The notes: generated by a model not told the origin, from the sequence alone. 64,000 bases of DNA from Hyphodiscus hymeniophilus (GCA_016508695.1 VNKQ01000002.1:310001-374000); one strand, 5' to 3'. Counted from the first letter of the stretch, positions 1 through 12,899 are shown. Program-made: numbers and translations.

Positions 1-1498
1 CTTTGTTCAAATGCAAGAGTTCGTATTCGGTGTTGTAGATCATGTTGCTCGCATCCCGACGATCCAGTGCTTCACTACTATCGGGATCTAGGATCGAGGA
101 AAGACTTCGCAGGAGAGAGAAAATGGAGATGATGGGCGATTCGGAGCCGAAGAGTCCTTCCGGTGCCAGAAGTCCTGGGTTGAAATTTAAAATGTCAAAG
201 GTGTAGTTCTTGCGATGGGTTGGAGTGGAGATGCGAGGGAAGCGTGGCTGGCAGTTCCAAACATTTGAGTAGCAGAAGTCTGACCAGGTTACGACGCGGC
301 CGAAGACACCCTTGATCTTGTGGATTCCCCCACGCTGTTTGACCATATATTCCAAGCCTTGCATGTGGATCTTAGAGGCCTCGTAGTTCCCGTTGAGATT
401 CTGCTGCTAGTTAGAAGAAAGCCTGACGACTTTTTGCAAATTAAGAGCCTGACCTCTTTCGTAACAAGCATTGCCACGGCTGCGATGGTCATATCGGTGA
501 AAATTCCTTCCTTGAGACGCTGATTTATCGCTCGAAAAGCTTCTCCTCCATGGTGCAGAGCTTCAGGTGAGTCCGAATGACCTAACGCCAAGTCATGATG
601 AAGCGCCACCAAGTAGAGGATTGAATGGAGGAGTGCATTGTCGGTTTTTGCGTAGGAGAAAAAGTCTCCATCTGGATTAATTGCCACCGAGTTCATGGAA
701 TATGAATGGTGATCTGTGTTGAAAGTCAGCGCATTACCATGCAGGTTTTGACAGGGTGTAGCTGATGCTATAGATCCACCTCTGACTGCTGCAGCGTGGA
801 AGTGTTCATTGCTTTGAGCCATATACAATTGAGCTTACAATGTAGAAATAGTCCTTCGCTGCGTCTTCCAAGCTTGACAGACAAAGAATTGAACGGATCT
901 AGGTGACGGTCATCCAGGTATAATACCGGATTGAGGAATTGGCGTTGCTTGACGCGCGACAACTCGGGGGTAGCGTCGAAATATTCAGGGGTCAGTGTTT
1001 TCCTGTTGGCTATCTTCCGCAGAGTCTCTTCGGCGAGAGCCTTTTGGCGTCGAGCATTGATGGCTTTGGTCTTAGTCTTGTGCGACCATGTATTCAGCTT
1101 GAACCTTCCCTTGTATTGGGTTGGTTTCTCAGGCTTGACACTTGTCAGCACTTCCGCGATACCAGTCATGGCTTGCCGGTTCTGCTTTCTGAGGTAATCC
1201 CGCATAGCTTGCATCCGAACTGTCTTTGATATCTCGGTGCTAGTAGCTTCTGAAGGGCGAGTGATTGTGACGAATTCAAAGCTTTTGGGGTCAACTTTGT
1301 CCACCTCGAGTAGTTTATTGTTACCACTCGGCTGTAGCACATAGCAAGTTACTAGTTACAGTCAGTGAAAGGTTGCAATCGGTAACTGAGATGAATACAG
1401 TGTCTTAACTGTGCGTCATTCTCCTTGTCACCCTTGACTTTCCTTCTCTTTGACACACACTTTCGAAGTTGAACCGATGCTTCCTGAATGTTTGCCAT
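1..1498 (-). CDS. Fungal-specific transcription factor-domain protein lacking a Zn cluster (3' end beyond window)
   Basis: The protein resembles the short fungal 'transcription factor domain 2' proteins that begin with a basic FVTITxPSEA...RxxAMRDYLRKQNR block instead of a Zn2Cys6 cluster. That block lies at about 1290-1130. The helical middle region follows in a second frame (LHGNALTFNTDHHSYS, near 735-690) and a third (HMQGLEYMVKQRGGIHKIKG, near 370-300). Two short introns join them: 838 to about 786-789 (GTAAGC donor) and 453-407 (47 bp). The frame is still open at base 1. The first exon is uncertain: ATG at 1498 (context CCATGGC) reads MANIQEASVQLRK and then needs an intron to about 1328, for which no donor/acceptor pair is convincing. 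What is seen is the conserved fold; DNA binding is doubtful because no zinc cluster is present. Target genes are unknown. Confidence 0.7.
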
Positions 1499-2249
1499 GG
1501 TATGTTCCTTTCCTTCTTGTGTGTTGGAGACTTGGCACTGGCATTTTGAGGTTCCTTGACCTTTTCAAACAAGAGCTACAATATAACTCTTTCGAATATC
1601 TAGTCTAGAAATGACGGAGTATCCTCACACTACTGACAAAGCTGGGAAAAGATTGCCACCGGACGGTTTTATGCTATCAGCCTTATCGGACAAGAACTTT
1701 GCGGACTCACGAATGTTTTAACCTCTCGCGGCTCACGGGATGATTGGGAGAGTGTTGAAGAGACTGCAGTGTGCTTACATATGATGGATGCTTACCAATG
1801 AAGATGTCCGAAGAATACCCGCTAAACGCGTCCGTCCCTTCGTGCGTATGCTGGAAAAGGCAACTTTAGCTAAGTTGGCTGGATGTCCACTTCCCTTAGA
1901 ATGCGATATCATGTCATATTGGATTAAAGACTCACTCAATGAGAGTCATAGCCTCGACTCCAGCTTCTCACTTCTTCGCTAAATCTATGCCTCTCTGACA
2001 CCAATATCCAATCATCCACATCATCCAATGTCACGGTCGCCAAGATCCTGTTAAAACCCATCCTTGGCGCATGGAACAGTTTTTCTCGTTCACGCCATAT
2101 ACCAATGATTAACATAAGGAAGTCCAAGCACTGAAGCACGTGCTTGTGGAGTCTCAAACTCTTTTTGTAGTGTAGGGGTTTTGCTTTTGGCAAGATAGAA
2201 CATATTATACACCACTCTACGTATCCAGTACTCTCTCGTCTTGTTACTA
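1499..2249. other. Intergenic spacer
   Basis: Upstream region of the transcription-factor-like gene and downstream region of the agmatinase-like gene. The only open frames are short and lack recognisable domains or codon structure. I see no gene here. Confidence 0.6.
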
Positions 2250-3602
2250 TTATGCCTCCGGCTTCTTCACTGGAACATGTACCATCCATTGCAGTATCTC
2301 GTAAATAATGTCCCCCACTGCGATTCCAGTTGTCTCTGCAGCATTATCGTAAATCGGCGTGAACTCGACGACGTCAGATCCAACAATTTTCAGTCCCGCC
2401 TTGGAAAGACCGTCGATGATTTGGAGTAACTTCATTCATAAGCTCCTGCCTCCAATATTTCGGGGTTGTAAACTCACCTCTCGATTCGTCCATCCTCCAG
2501 ACTCAATCGTCCCGGTCGCGGGGGCGAAAGCCGGATCCAAAACATCAATATCAACACTGAGATATACGTACTGATCTCCGACTGTTTTGACGACCTTCTC
2601 GACGACTTTGTCAATGCCAAGCTTATCTAGCTCTCTTGCGCGCACGTAACTGAAACCACAGCGCAAATCATTGTTGAGATCGAAATGCGCATTAAAGAGC
2701 TTGGAACGAGATCCTAGATGCATGTTGCTGTGGTTCGAGAGGAGGCCTTCTTCATGCGCGATGTGAAGCATGGTTCCGTGATTAACATCTGTGTAATTAT
2801 GCACATTGCCGCCAAGATACCTCGGGTCCCAAGTATCGAGGTGCGAGTCGAAATGTAGAACGGCGACCTTTCCCCAAGTTGAATGTAATGCACGTAGAAT
2901 TGGCAAGGCTGTCAAATTAACAGCTACTCATTTGGCGAAGGAGGTAATTTCTTACTTATAGTATGATCTCCGCCGATAGAGATATACCTCGTAGCATCGG
3001 CCACAGAGTCATTCTTCGGCTTCAAGCCATGCATAGCTGCCATCCCACTTTCCAACTCGGCAATTGCCTTCATTTTGTCAAAAGGTGTATTTGAAATATC
3101 ACCACAATCGACAATTGTAGCCCAGCTTTTGAAAGGATTCATATCGTGGTCCATGCTATTATTATCAGCTGAGACGATCACGAGATGCTCAGCCAGCTCA
3201 GGTAACTTACTCCCAACCAGAAAACGGGGAGAGTCTCCTAGCTCCTTGCCTTGCTCCATTTGGTCCAAACCTTGCGCCAGGTCGATAGGAAACACCCAAA
3301 TCAAACGGATGACCAACGATCCCAATATCAAAGGTAGCACTGTTCTCGATGTGCGTGCAATCGACAAAATCGAGGTGAGCGAAGGTTCCGAGACCGTCGA
3401 ACAAAGATGAGAACTTTTGATAATCGTACGTAGGCGATAGGATTTTGGCCTTGGGGAGACTCGATATGTCAAAATTTTGGCGTCCAAAGATTGACGATTG
3501 GATGAAATTCGGTTGATCCTGATCTTTTAAAGGACTTTGAGAAGGGGAGGAGGACGCTGCCAGGCTTGTAAATGCCAAAGATGCTACAATTTTGAGAAAC
3601 AT
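2250..3602 (-). CDS. Agmatinase-like ureohydrolase, predicted secreted
   Basis: Arginase/agmatinase superfamily Mn2+ enzyme, which hydrolyses agmatine (or a related guanidino compound) to putrescine and urea. Four exons are read: 3602-3211, 3155-2956, 2908-2478 and 2429-2250. All phases close and give 400 aa. The N terminus MFLKIVASLAFTSLAAS looks like a signal peptide, so it probably acts in the secretory route or outside the cell, as many fungal agmatinase-like proteins do. Metal motifs in order: GGDHTI (H195), HFDSHLD (D218, H220, D222) and SVDIDVLDP (D317, D319). The dinuclear Mn site is therefore complete. The signature LGVSYRPGARFGPNGARQG lies in exon 1. The substrate (agmatine, guanidinobutyrate or other) cannot be settled from sequence. 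The start was chosen at the ATG that gives the signal peptide; longer upstream frames are open but contain no domain. Confidence 0.9.
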
Positions 3603-4611
3603 GATCGATCGGATGGCAATGTAGCATGAAGAAGCAGAACTAGGAAGCTGTGGAATGTTATAAAGACTGATCAGAGCAAAGACTTCTTTGGTCACTGTGT
3701 TCTGTACAACGAAGCACCGTTGCAACGATTCGGACAATGATCGGCGGAAATGGGATGGTTGGGCGTGTTGCACAGATATCGGCGCAGATAGGAGGGACAA
3801 AAAAGATGAAGGAGACCGACCCTGAAACGTGTGCGAGAGATTTAATATATAAATATGCTGCAGAATGTAGGAGGGTCTGCAGTAATACCAATCGCAAACA
3901 AGGTCGATGTCAATACCCAATGTCAATATCGAGGTGGATAAGAGGCTAACCCATCTCGGAAGCTCTAAGCGGCCAGCAGTGGGGTTCTGGAGCCTTGTTC
4001 GAATCACTCCTCACAACAGCCTCATCGCAATACCTTTCTTCTTCTTCATTGCCATCTTCTCGTCACCTCCTTCTATCTCTTACCGCGCGGAAGATGTCAG
4101 AGAGCCGCCTCCTGAGTCGTGGCAGGCTATGATGAACAGCAGAAACCAGTACTCCAATCACGCCGTTGTGGATGCAAGGTTCACTGGCCTGAATACCCCT
4201 TGTGGGATACCCGACCGCCAATTTGGGGGCCATTCTACCATTTCAACTTCCCCACGAATCAGCCGCTGAGTGCTCCATACAGTCATGGCATGATTGGCCA
4301 GCAATCCGACCATGGTGAAGCCTTGTCTGCACAATTCGTAGCAAACTCTCAGCCGCACCCCATTGAGTAGCATTGCATGATGAGCGCTAACTCATACTGA
4401 GTAAGGCACAGCAATGAGGTTGCGAGCAGCGGGTGTGATGTGGCAGCCTCACTGCATGACGGCCATGGGGTCAGTGGTAAACTATCCAGCCTTGGAGGAC
4501 TTTTCCTTCGTCCTTTCTCTCTCTTGTTCTGCTTTGCCAAATTCTCCCCTCTTCTCAATCATCGGTCCATATACTTGATCGGCAGCAGCAACACAATTGA
4601 CAACAGATTCG
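3603..4611. other. Divergent intergenic region
   Basis: Shared upstream region of the agmatinase-like gene (leftward) and the calpain gene (rightward). It holds pyrimidine-rich stretches near 4500-4560 just before the calpain start. Open frames on both strands are short and unrecognisable. A GTTCGAATC string near 3995 resembles a tRNA B box, but no cloverleaf forms around it. Confidence 0.6.
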
Positions 4612-7600
4612 ATGCTGTCCTACATCAAGGCAAAGGGCGGGGCTCGAGGAGGATTGAAGAAGGATGACGCGAGACCATCTTCAACCACGAGTGGCTCGGA
4701 TGATTTATCTCGAGATGAAGATCTCAACAAGAATAAAGATGCACCCTACATTGTTATGGCTCCCGCGCCACCCAGGAAAGTGAAACACCAATCGCCTCAA
4801 GCAGCCATCGACGAATTCTGGGAGAAGTTTGATAGCAAGACTCCAGGCAGAGGCAAGTCCCTACTCTTTGCTTGTTCAGTCACGTAAGCTAATATTTTGC
4901 TTACGTTGTAGCATCCACGATCCTACCCAAGAATAAGACTGTGAAGAAAGCTAGCGAAGCTGTGCCCAAAGGGACCATAAAGGGAGAAAATGCAGTTGCT
5001 TCCTATGAGGAAGCTGTGGCAATCTGCAAGGATAAAGTTGCGAAGATCGTGAGAGAATGCAAACGTGTGAACCAGAAATACCGCGACCCACATTTCGATA
5101 TCGAATTTGATCTGAAATGGGGTGTGAGAGACTGCCTGACAATGTTAGGAGACACAACAGAGGTGGACTCGGGCTTCAGGCCAGGCTCTGTCAAACGGGT
5201 GGGCGATATCTTTGATAACCCGAAATTCTACATCAGCGGCGCTACTGCGAATGATATCCGACAGGGTCGAGATGGTGATTGTTGGTTCATGGCTGCTTTG
5301 TGCACACTTGGTAATAAACCTGGTCTTATTGATAAGGTCTGTGTGGCTAGGAATGAGGAAGTTGGAGTCTATGGCTTTGTTTTCCACCGTGATGGCGAAT
5401 GGAGGTCCGAGATCATCGACGATAAGTTGTACTTAACAAAGCCGGATTATGACGAAAGTTGGATTGAGCGTAATCTCATTGAGGACCGCCAGCGAATCAA
5501 TTCAGAGGAAGATTACCGCAAGATCTATCAGGTACGTGAATGTGGTGAATTTGCGGACAATGAAATATCCGCTGACAAAAACAGAGTAACTCTGGCGCTT
5601 TGTTTTTTGCTCAATGTGAGGACCCGAATGAGACATGGCTACCATTGCTGGAAAAAGCCTACGCCAAGGCTCATGGTGTAAGTGCAGACACAGATCTGGA
5701 ATACTGGAGGGCTAATCGAGTTACAGGACTACGCTGCAATCGAGGGAGGCTTTACCGGCGAAGGTCTAGAGGATTTGACTGGCGGCGTAACAACTGAGAT
5801 TTTTAGCACAGACATACTTGATAAAGAATACTTCTGGAAAGAGGAGCTTCTGAAAGTCAACAAGGACTTCCTATTCGGGTGTGCTGCCGGAATTTTCTGG
5901 GGCCGTGGATATCGGAAGGGCATCTACGAGGGCCATGCGTATTCCATCATGAAGGCTGTTGAGATCGACGGGAAAAGGCTGTGTCTACTGAGAAATCCCT
6001 GGGGAGAGGGTGAATGGACTGGGGCCTGGAGTAAGCAAATCCAATCGAGTGTTCTAGTAATATAGTCTTAGTATGATACTAATCAATCCTAGGTGATGGA
6101 AGTAAGGAATGGACTCCAGAATGGATGCAAAAACTCGACCATCGCTTTGGAGATGACGGCGCTTTCTGGATGTCTTACGAAGATCTTCTAAAGAAATACC
6201 AGACTTTCGATCGTACCCGGCTGTTTGATGAGGAATGGAAAGTGACGCAGCAATGGACTTCGCTGACTGTGCCTTGGACTGTCGATTATCAAGACACAAA
6301 GTTCAATTTCACACTAAAGAAGAAGGCTCCAGTGGTCATCGTCCTCAGCCAACTCGATGGCCGGTACTTTTCCGGTCTCGAAGGTCAATACAGCTTCAAG
6401 CTCTCATTCCGTGTCCACAAAGCTGGTGAAGAGGACTATATTGTCCGCAGTCATGGCAACTATTGGATGCGACGATCTGTGACTGCCGAGTTGGAACTTG
6501 AACCCGGCGAGTACCATGTCTTGATGAAGGTCGAAGCTATCAAGAGCGACGGATGCCTGCCAGTTGAAGATGTCGTACGCAATAATGCCAAAGAGCGCCG
6601 AGACAAGCTTTTGCGGATCGGACTTGCTTACGACCTGGCGCATGCAAAGGGCCAGCTCTCGGAAACCGATGAAGAGAAGAAGGCACGCAAGAAGGCTGAA
6701 TCGAAGAAGAAGACAAAGGAAAAGAAGGACATGAAAGACAAATTGATGAAAGAGAAGAGAAAACGCAAGCACAATGAGAACAAAGAGACCTTCAAACAAC
6801 GAGCTGCAGCGGCTAAGCGCAAGGCTAAGGCCAAGGCACAGGAGGAGAAGAAAAAGGCTGCAAAGGAACAGGAGAACACTGACAAGAAGGATGCCAAGGA
6901 TATCAAGGGAGACCTGAAAGATACTGATCAAACCACCGAAACGCCCAAGAAGGACGGCGAGCCTGATGCTAAGACCGAAGAACCTCAGACTGTGTCCGCA
7001 GCGAGTAAGGATCCTACTGTCGAAAAAGTCACCCAAGCAATTCCTGCGGCTGAGGAACCTGTAGCACCTGCACCCGCACCCAAGGAAGAAGTTTCTCGGC
7101 CCGCTGCTGATCCATTACCATCAGCGGAGAAGCCCAAGGATACAGCTCCAGTACAAACAACCCTCGCCGGCCTGCCCGGTCTCCGCATCAACGGTATCTC
7201 TGCCCCATCCTCCGTCGCGGGCTTCGACGATTTCGACGAAGATGACCTTTCCGATCTTAACTCAAACGTCTCTGACATTACATCTGGTGTTGTGGAGGAT
7301 GAAATCGCGGCCGCGAAGCTCGCAGCAGAAGCAGCACTGCCGCCAATCCTACCACCAGACGATGATGAAGAAGACGAATTCGAACGCGATCCCTGGAACG
7401 CAGTTGCAGTTGTGGGCCTGAGGGTCTATTCCAAAGAGAGCGGAGTGAGCGTGAAAGTGGTTAGGCCGAGGTTGAGTGAGGAGGTGGATAAAGATGAGAA
7501 GGCAGAGGTGAAGTTGGATATTGACGACAGTAATGTTGATGCTGTGAAGGATGGGGATGACAAGAAGAATGACCCTGAGAAGGAACAGACGGAAAGCTTG

Positions 7601-7702
7601 AAGAAGAAAGACGAGGTGAAACCTGAGGATGGCGAGAAGAAGCAAGTCGATGGCTCCCAGAAGGCGGAGTTGGAGACCGAAGGTAGCGTGGTTATGGTTT
7701 AA
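4612..7702 (+). CDS. Calpain-family cysteine protease with long charged C-terminal tail
   Basis: Calpain (C2) protease of the fungal cytosolic type. Five exons: 4612-4852, 4912-5531, 5585-5677, 5727-6030 and 6093-7702; phases close to 955 aa. The catalytic triad is complete: C204 in DGDCWFMAAL, H388 in EGHAYSIMKA and N408 in RNPWGEGEWTGAW. A beta-rich C2-like domain follows at about 440-570 (TKFNFTLKKKAPVVIVLSQ). The last 350 residues are a Lys/Glu-rich coiled-coil or disordered tail (AKRKAKAKAQEEKKKAAKEQ) ending in an acidic region. Intron 1 (4853-4911) uses a GC donor (AG/GCAAGT); the only nearby GT donor would break the frame. The motif TPGRASTILPKN across that junction fits fungal calpain homologues. 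Substrates are unknown. It is unlikely to be the pH-signalling PalB, whose domain order differs. Confidence 0.92.
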
Positions 7703-9834
7703 TGTGCGACGATTTGGCTCATGGAAGGGAATAAAGTGTTACAGTGCCATGTTCTCTAGCGACGATTCCACTTTGCCTGTTGGGTTAGCTCTGAATACCC
7801 TTTGTTTGCGTTAAGTGCCTCACTCGTTCAACACTACATTTGCTGAAGAAGGCTTAAACAAGCGGTTACGGACTATTGCCAGGAGTAGTTCATGGTCTAA
7901 ATTACTCTTTCAATGACCCTGGATAGTCCTCTGATTTGCGTTACACCTACCCTGCGAAAATCTGCATAGGATGTTCATGGTCACGTGAAGGCCATATCAT
8001 GACGACTCTAAGCAAATTCGTGCCTCTCCTCATCTCGTCGTACTAGAAGAATTCAGATTCTCGCCATTGAATCCAGGGTTCCCAAGAACAAATATCAGCA
8101 GGTGAAGACACGATGTCTAGTTTGTGCCCCTCTTTCCTTGACGATACTTGCTTGATTGAACGATTGCAAGTGGGAATCCTGCTCATGTTTTCTAACTGAG
8201 ACGCAAGCTTTCAGAACTTGCCGCAGATACATCGTCGAAAGTAATGGCTTTCCGACACATCGACCGGTTGTCCTGTGTTTTCCTCCTGCTCCTTTCCAGA
8301 AAAAGTGGGCTACTGTCAGCATCGAGGAGAGCATTTGGATTGATTGAAATCGATCACTAAGTATCTGTATCTCATACGGGGCCAGGAACTTGAATACTAA
8401 AGGATCGCGAATGCCTATTCAAGGTCCCTGGGAACTTTTGCAGACTCCACAAGATGAAGGAGTTTTCGTCGAGAAACAATCAGTTGAAAGCGACGATGTC
8501 CGTTCCCATTGACTCCATCGAATTCTTCTCAGACCACCACTGAGAGGAAGGATGGGACGGAATAACGAGACGAACTGCTGTGGCAGTGAACTCGCGCCCG
8601 CCATTGCGGCCTGGAGCCTGCAATGGAGTTTCGTTGGTAGCCACATAACGCCATAGGATGCCACATCCATCACACGACTCTGTCCTTTAAACGGTTGCCT
8701 GGGGAAGCGAAAAAGGGTAAACGCCACGGAAGGATTAAAAGCCTCAAAAGGAAAAGTCCCTCTATGCGCGGTGCAGCTATCCGACCAGACAGAATGCAGC
8801 GTCTTGCTTGGTGGTGGATGTTGATCGAGTGTTGATCTTGAATTCAATGCGTCCGTCTCTACTGTAGCGGGCATACCTCCAATCGTCAGTAGGCCCAGGC
8901 ATGATGACGGTGCTGAAAGATCAGGTACTGCACTCCTGGTGCGCCTGGTGCTTTATCGCTTTTCCCAAGAGCAGATCGGATCATGGTCAGCGTCTCCCCA
9001 GCACGACGGGAGAGATCTACGGGGAAATGAGGCTACCCTGCAACTAACCCAACCCTGGGTTAAGGAAGTTTGGATTTGAGAAAGGGGGCTGAGGTGAGGC
9101 GGTGTTGCTCCAAACTTCAATGGCCAACGCATGCCCATAACATAGAAACAGCCGAGTCCATGGGAGTCTACCAACTCTTGATCAACGCCGAAAATAGAAG
9201 CAGCAACGACTGGAAAGCACCTCAAGCAGAGCCTCTTTACATCAGAGTATGAAGATCGCTCTGGAGACCTCCGAAGAGGACACTCAAATTTCGATCTTTA
9301 ATGGCTTTAGAGCCCCCACCAGCCCCTACCTCATCCGCAGACGCGGAACAGATGCTGGCTGGATTTATGGTGTCCTAAATGATAGATAATTGGCAGCTTT
9401 CTGGCTCGAGAAGTAGTGTTGGCCCAGGTACCGCACCGCTGCCGCCTTCAGTATCTGGTGAGTGGTTAGTGAATGCTGGGTGCACATGATTTGTGTGCCG
9501 TAGCGGGCTGGACATTATTCCCTGCCTGGGAAAGCCTCCTCTTCTCCTGTGGGCGGTCGATCCGCCCGAAATTCTAGGGTACAAGCCGACGGCGTCCGAC
9601 AGCGCAGATACTGCCAAGCTTCATCTCCTTCTCTGCACGATCAGCACTTTTCTTGCTGCCTAGTGAATAGAGTATCCAGTGGGGCGCATTTTTATTTTTA
9701 TGAAAGGCTGCGACCATGGAGAGGGCGAGTGGGGAAGCTGGGGTATTAAGCTTATATGTTGATGCCCTCCCTCGATTGAAGCTTGACCACAACTTCGTTC
9801 TTTTTAGAACTTCACCCATCCATTAGCGATCGAA
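7703..9834. other. Long intergenic spacer (2.1 kb)
   Basis: No recognisable gene. Open frames at 8419-8874 and 8953-9225 (minus strand) have no domain, no conserved motif and no splice partners. The end, 9640-9834, is upstream sequence of the transporter gene. Confidence 0.55.
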
Positions 9835-12351
9835 ATGACAGATCCTAAGATAGATTCAAGCCCCCTGGACTCAGCCGTGTACGCTCACAGGTAAAACTGC
9901 TTTCTATTCCAGTGCTCAATGTCTGCTAATAAGTCTCTAGTCATGGCGAGGCAGGATACTCTCCAGAACATATAAATCTGAATGAGAACCTCGGAGCAAA
10001 GTAAGTGACAACCTCGTTCTCTCTATGCTGTGCCGACTGCCAGCGAATAAGTCTCCTCGATTGGGTGGACACAGGTTCCCGAAGCTGCGGACACCGACAT
10101 AACCACAATATAAAAATATCTCCAATTTATTACACTTGTACGAACCCACCAACGATGCTAACGGAAATTGCAACACAGAATCAAGAATCCTTTGGCCGGG
10201 ATCCCACGCGACACTCTTCTGAAGAATGTTGCAGACTTCGCACAAGAGAAAGGCCTTTTGGAGGATCTTCCCCTCCTCCAGAAGGGTGCATTGGTAGCTC
10301 AAGACCCCACGAACTACGAGGATATTGATGGCGAGCACGCACTTGACGATACGGAGGTTGAAGACCTTCGTAACGAAGTCCTTCATAAATGGCGACACCC
10401 CAAGTCTTTGTATATCACTATTATAACTTGTTCGATTGGTGCTGCCGTGCAAGGATGTAAGTCTTCCCTGGTGCTCTTATAATTGCTTTTCCACCACAGA
10501 TGGCTTGCGATTTCGACGCGAGCTGTACTACATTATCCCAATTGTCCCAACGGGCCAAGCCCACCAAAGTCGATCTTATGGAAACACTAACTTTGAGCTC
10601 GCACAGGGGATCAAACTGGATCCAACGGCGCTAATCTCTCCTTTCCAACTGTATTCGGTATCGGATCGAAGACAAATCGCGATACTCTCCTCGTCGGTCT
10701 CGTCAACTCTGCCCCTTATATCGGCTCAGCCTTGTGGGATGCTGGATATCTGACCCTTGTAACTTCTATCTGGGCCGCCGTGGCGCGATCTTCCTCGCTG
10801 CCATCTTCTGTTTCCTTCCTGTAATTGGCTCGGCATTTTCTCAGTCATGGCAACAACTCTTTGCCTGTCGTCTGCTGCTGGGGTTCGGGATGGGCATGAA
10901 GGGGTCGACTGTCCCAATCTATGCAGCCGAAAACTCGCCAGCTACAATCAGAGGAGCTCTCGTCATGACCTGGCAACTGTGGACCGCTTTTGGTATCTTC
11001 TTGGGTACCTGTGCAAATCTTGCAATCGCAAACACTGGGAAGATTGCCTGGAGATTGCAACTCGGATCTGCTATGCTTCCTGCAATTCCCTTACTTCTCG
11101 GGGTCTTCTTCTGCCCTGAATCGCCTCGTTGGTATATGAAGAAGAACAAATATCCTCAAGCCTTCAGATCCCTTTTGAGACTACGCAACAACCCACTCCA
11201 AGCGGCGCGCGACCTTTACTATATTCATTGTCAGCTCGAAATCGAAAGAGAGATTGTCGGCACCAGCAACTATGTTACCCGTTTTGTCCAGCTCTTCAAT
11301 ATTCCACGTGTTAGACGAGCGACTCTTGCCTCGTTTGTTGTCATGATCGGTCAACAAAGTAAGTGGTTTCACTCTCAATTGATCTGCTTAGCGAGCAGAG
11401 GGGCTCGAAAACTCCGTCACTTACTCTTCTAATCCATCTTTTTCGAACATCTACTAACGTCATGGCTCTCGTAGTGTGCGGAATCAACATCATTGCGTTC
11501 TACTCTTCCACGATTTTCGAAGAGTCCGGCTTCACTGCTTACCATGCCTTGTGGGCGTCGTTTGGATTCGGTCTCATCAACTTCATTTTCGCATTCCCAG
11601 CGTTGTGGACGATCGATACCTTTGGCCGCCGCTCGCTCTTACTCTTTACATTCCCCAACATGGCATGGAGTCTTCTCACCGCCGGTCTATGTGCCTTAAT
11701 TTCCAAGAGTCTGACTGCTCACTTGGCCCTGGTTGCAATGTTCGTCTACATCTTCGCCATGTTCTACTCGCCTGGCGAAGGCCCCGTACCATTCGCGTAC
11801 AGTGCTGAAGTCTTCCCCTTGTCTCATCGTGAGGTCGGTATGGGTTGGGCCGTCGCGACCTGCCTCTTCTGGGCCTGCGTTCTCACTCTATTCCTGCCGC
11901 TCATGCTCGCCGCCATGGGAGCCACGGTATATAGCACACCCCATGTTCTCCAGGCATCAAGTACTGACAATTCGCCTAGGGAGTCTTCTGTTTCTACGCC
12001 GGCACGAACATCATCGCTCTGGTGATGATCTTCCTCTGGGTCCCCGAGACCAAGCAGCGGACGCTCGAGGAGCTCGACTACATCTTCGCAGTCCCCACCC
12101 GCACGCACATGCGCTACCAGTGCACCAAAGCCTTGCCGTATTTCATCAACCGCTGGATCTACATGCGAAAGGACGCCGTCCTCGAGCCGCTGTACACGTT
12201 CGACGACGCATCAAACGACCGGGATAGGATCAATGACATGTATGAGAACGACCGCAAGAGATCTGAGCGCCGAGCCCAAGACGGCAGCGTGATACAGATC
12301 GAGAAGCGGAAGGATAACTCGGATCATGATTCGGATGACAGGATCCAGTAG
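9835..12351 (+). CDS. MFS sugar-porter transporter with a -1 frameshift (possible pseudogene)
   Basis: Sugar-porter family (2.A.1.1) transporter with about 12 TM helices and proton-coupled sugar or polyol uptake as its likely role at the plasma membrane. Exons: 9835-9890, 9941-10000, 10179-10456, 10607-11358, 11475-11926 and 11980-12351. Motifs in order: GWDQTGSNGANLSFP, APYIGSAL / GCWISDP, LGRRGAIF, PESPRWYMKK, GQQMCGINIIAFY, DTFGRRSLLL, PFAYSAEVFP and PETKQRTLEELDYIFAVPT. All exons join in phase except inside exon 4: sequence up to GSAL (10730) is in one frame and sequence from GCWISDP (10737) is in the next, so one base is missing near 10731-10736. No intron fits there. Without that base a protein of about 660 aa would result. 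Either the gene is recently inactivated or the assembly has an error. It is convergent with the DAL5-type gene at 12900. Confidence 0.85.
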
Positions 12352-12899
12352 ATTGCGAAACAACGCTAACGTTAGAGGGGATGGTGCTGTAACGGACTTT
12401 CACTAATATATATTGGGATCGGATATTGCGAGTTAAGGATATACCACGGCTTTATGATTGATACCAAGGATAGGATGGAGGAATTTGGAAAGGTGTAATT
12501 GATAGACTCGGATCACGGAGATCCATTTCGCATAGGCTTATCCAGCCGTTCCCCCGCAAACACCAGATTGATCAGAGTGCAACTTGTAAAAATCCGAAGT
12601 GAAAGACATCCTCCGAGATAGGCATTCTAGGACTCGGTCTGGGAGTCTGTGCTGATGCAAAGGGTTCCCGGCCAGTGTCTCCACCCAGGCCGGTCACGTG
12701 CGGTTATACACTCTCTGACAGCTTGTCAGTGTGAGGGTAAGGCGGGTAATTTAAGGATTGATTGAATCCAACTCGTGGGCCTAAGCATGCTATATTTCAT
12801 CCGCGATATGTAACAATCTTATAGCAAAATTTTGCAAAAGAGCCTCTCTCCGCCATATATACTTCGTGGCTACAGGACACTGCCAGTCCAATGGTAGTC
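12352..12899. other. Convergent intergenic spacer
   Basis: Region between the 3' ends of two convergent transporter genes. It contains AT-rich stretches but no gene. Transcription termination of both genes is expected here; no specific terminator is assigned. Confidence 0.6.

Noticed and set aside
3985..4015. tRNA B-box-like GTTCGAATC
   Set aside because: No acceptor stem, A box or anticodon arm can be drawn around it.
6404..7036. Long minus-strand open frame (210 aa, very hydrophobic) opposite the calpain tail
   Set aside because: It is the antisense of the Lys/Glu-rich codons of the calpain C terminus (AAG/GAG read backwards as Leu/Phe), with no domain of its own.
8419..8874. Minus-strand 151-aa open frame in the 2.1-kb spacer
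   Set aside because: No domain, no splice partners, and sequence composition not distinct from spacer; not supported as a gene.
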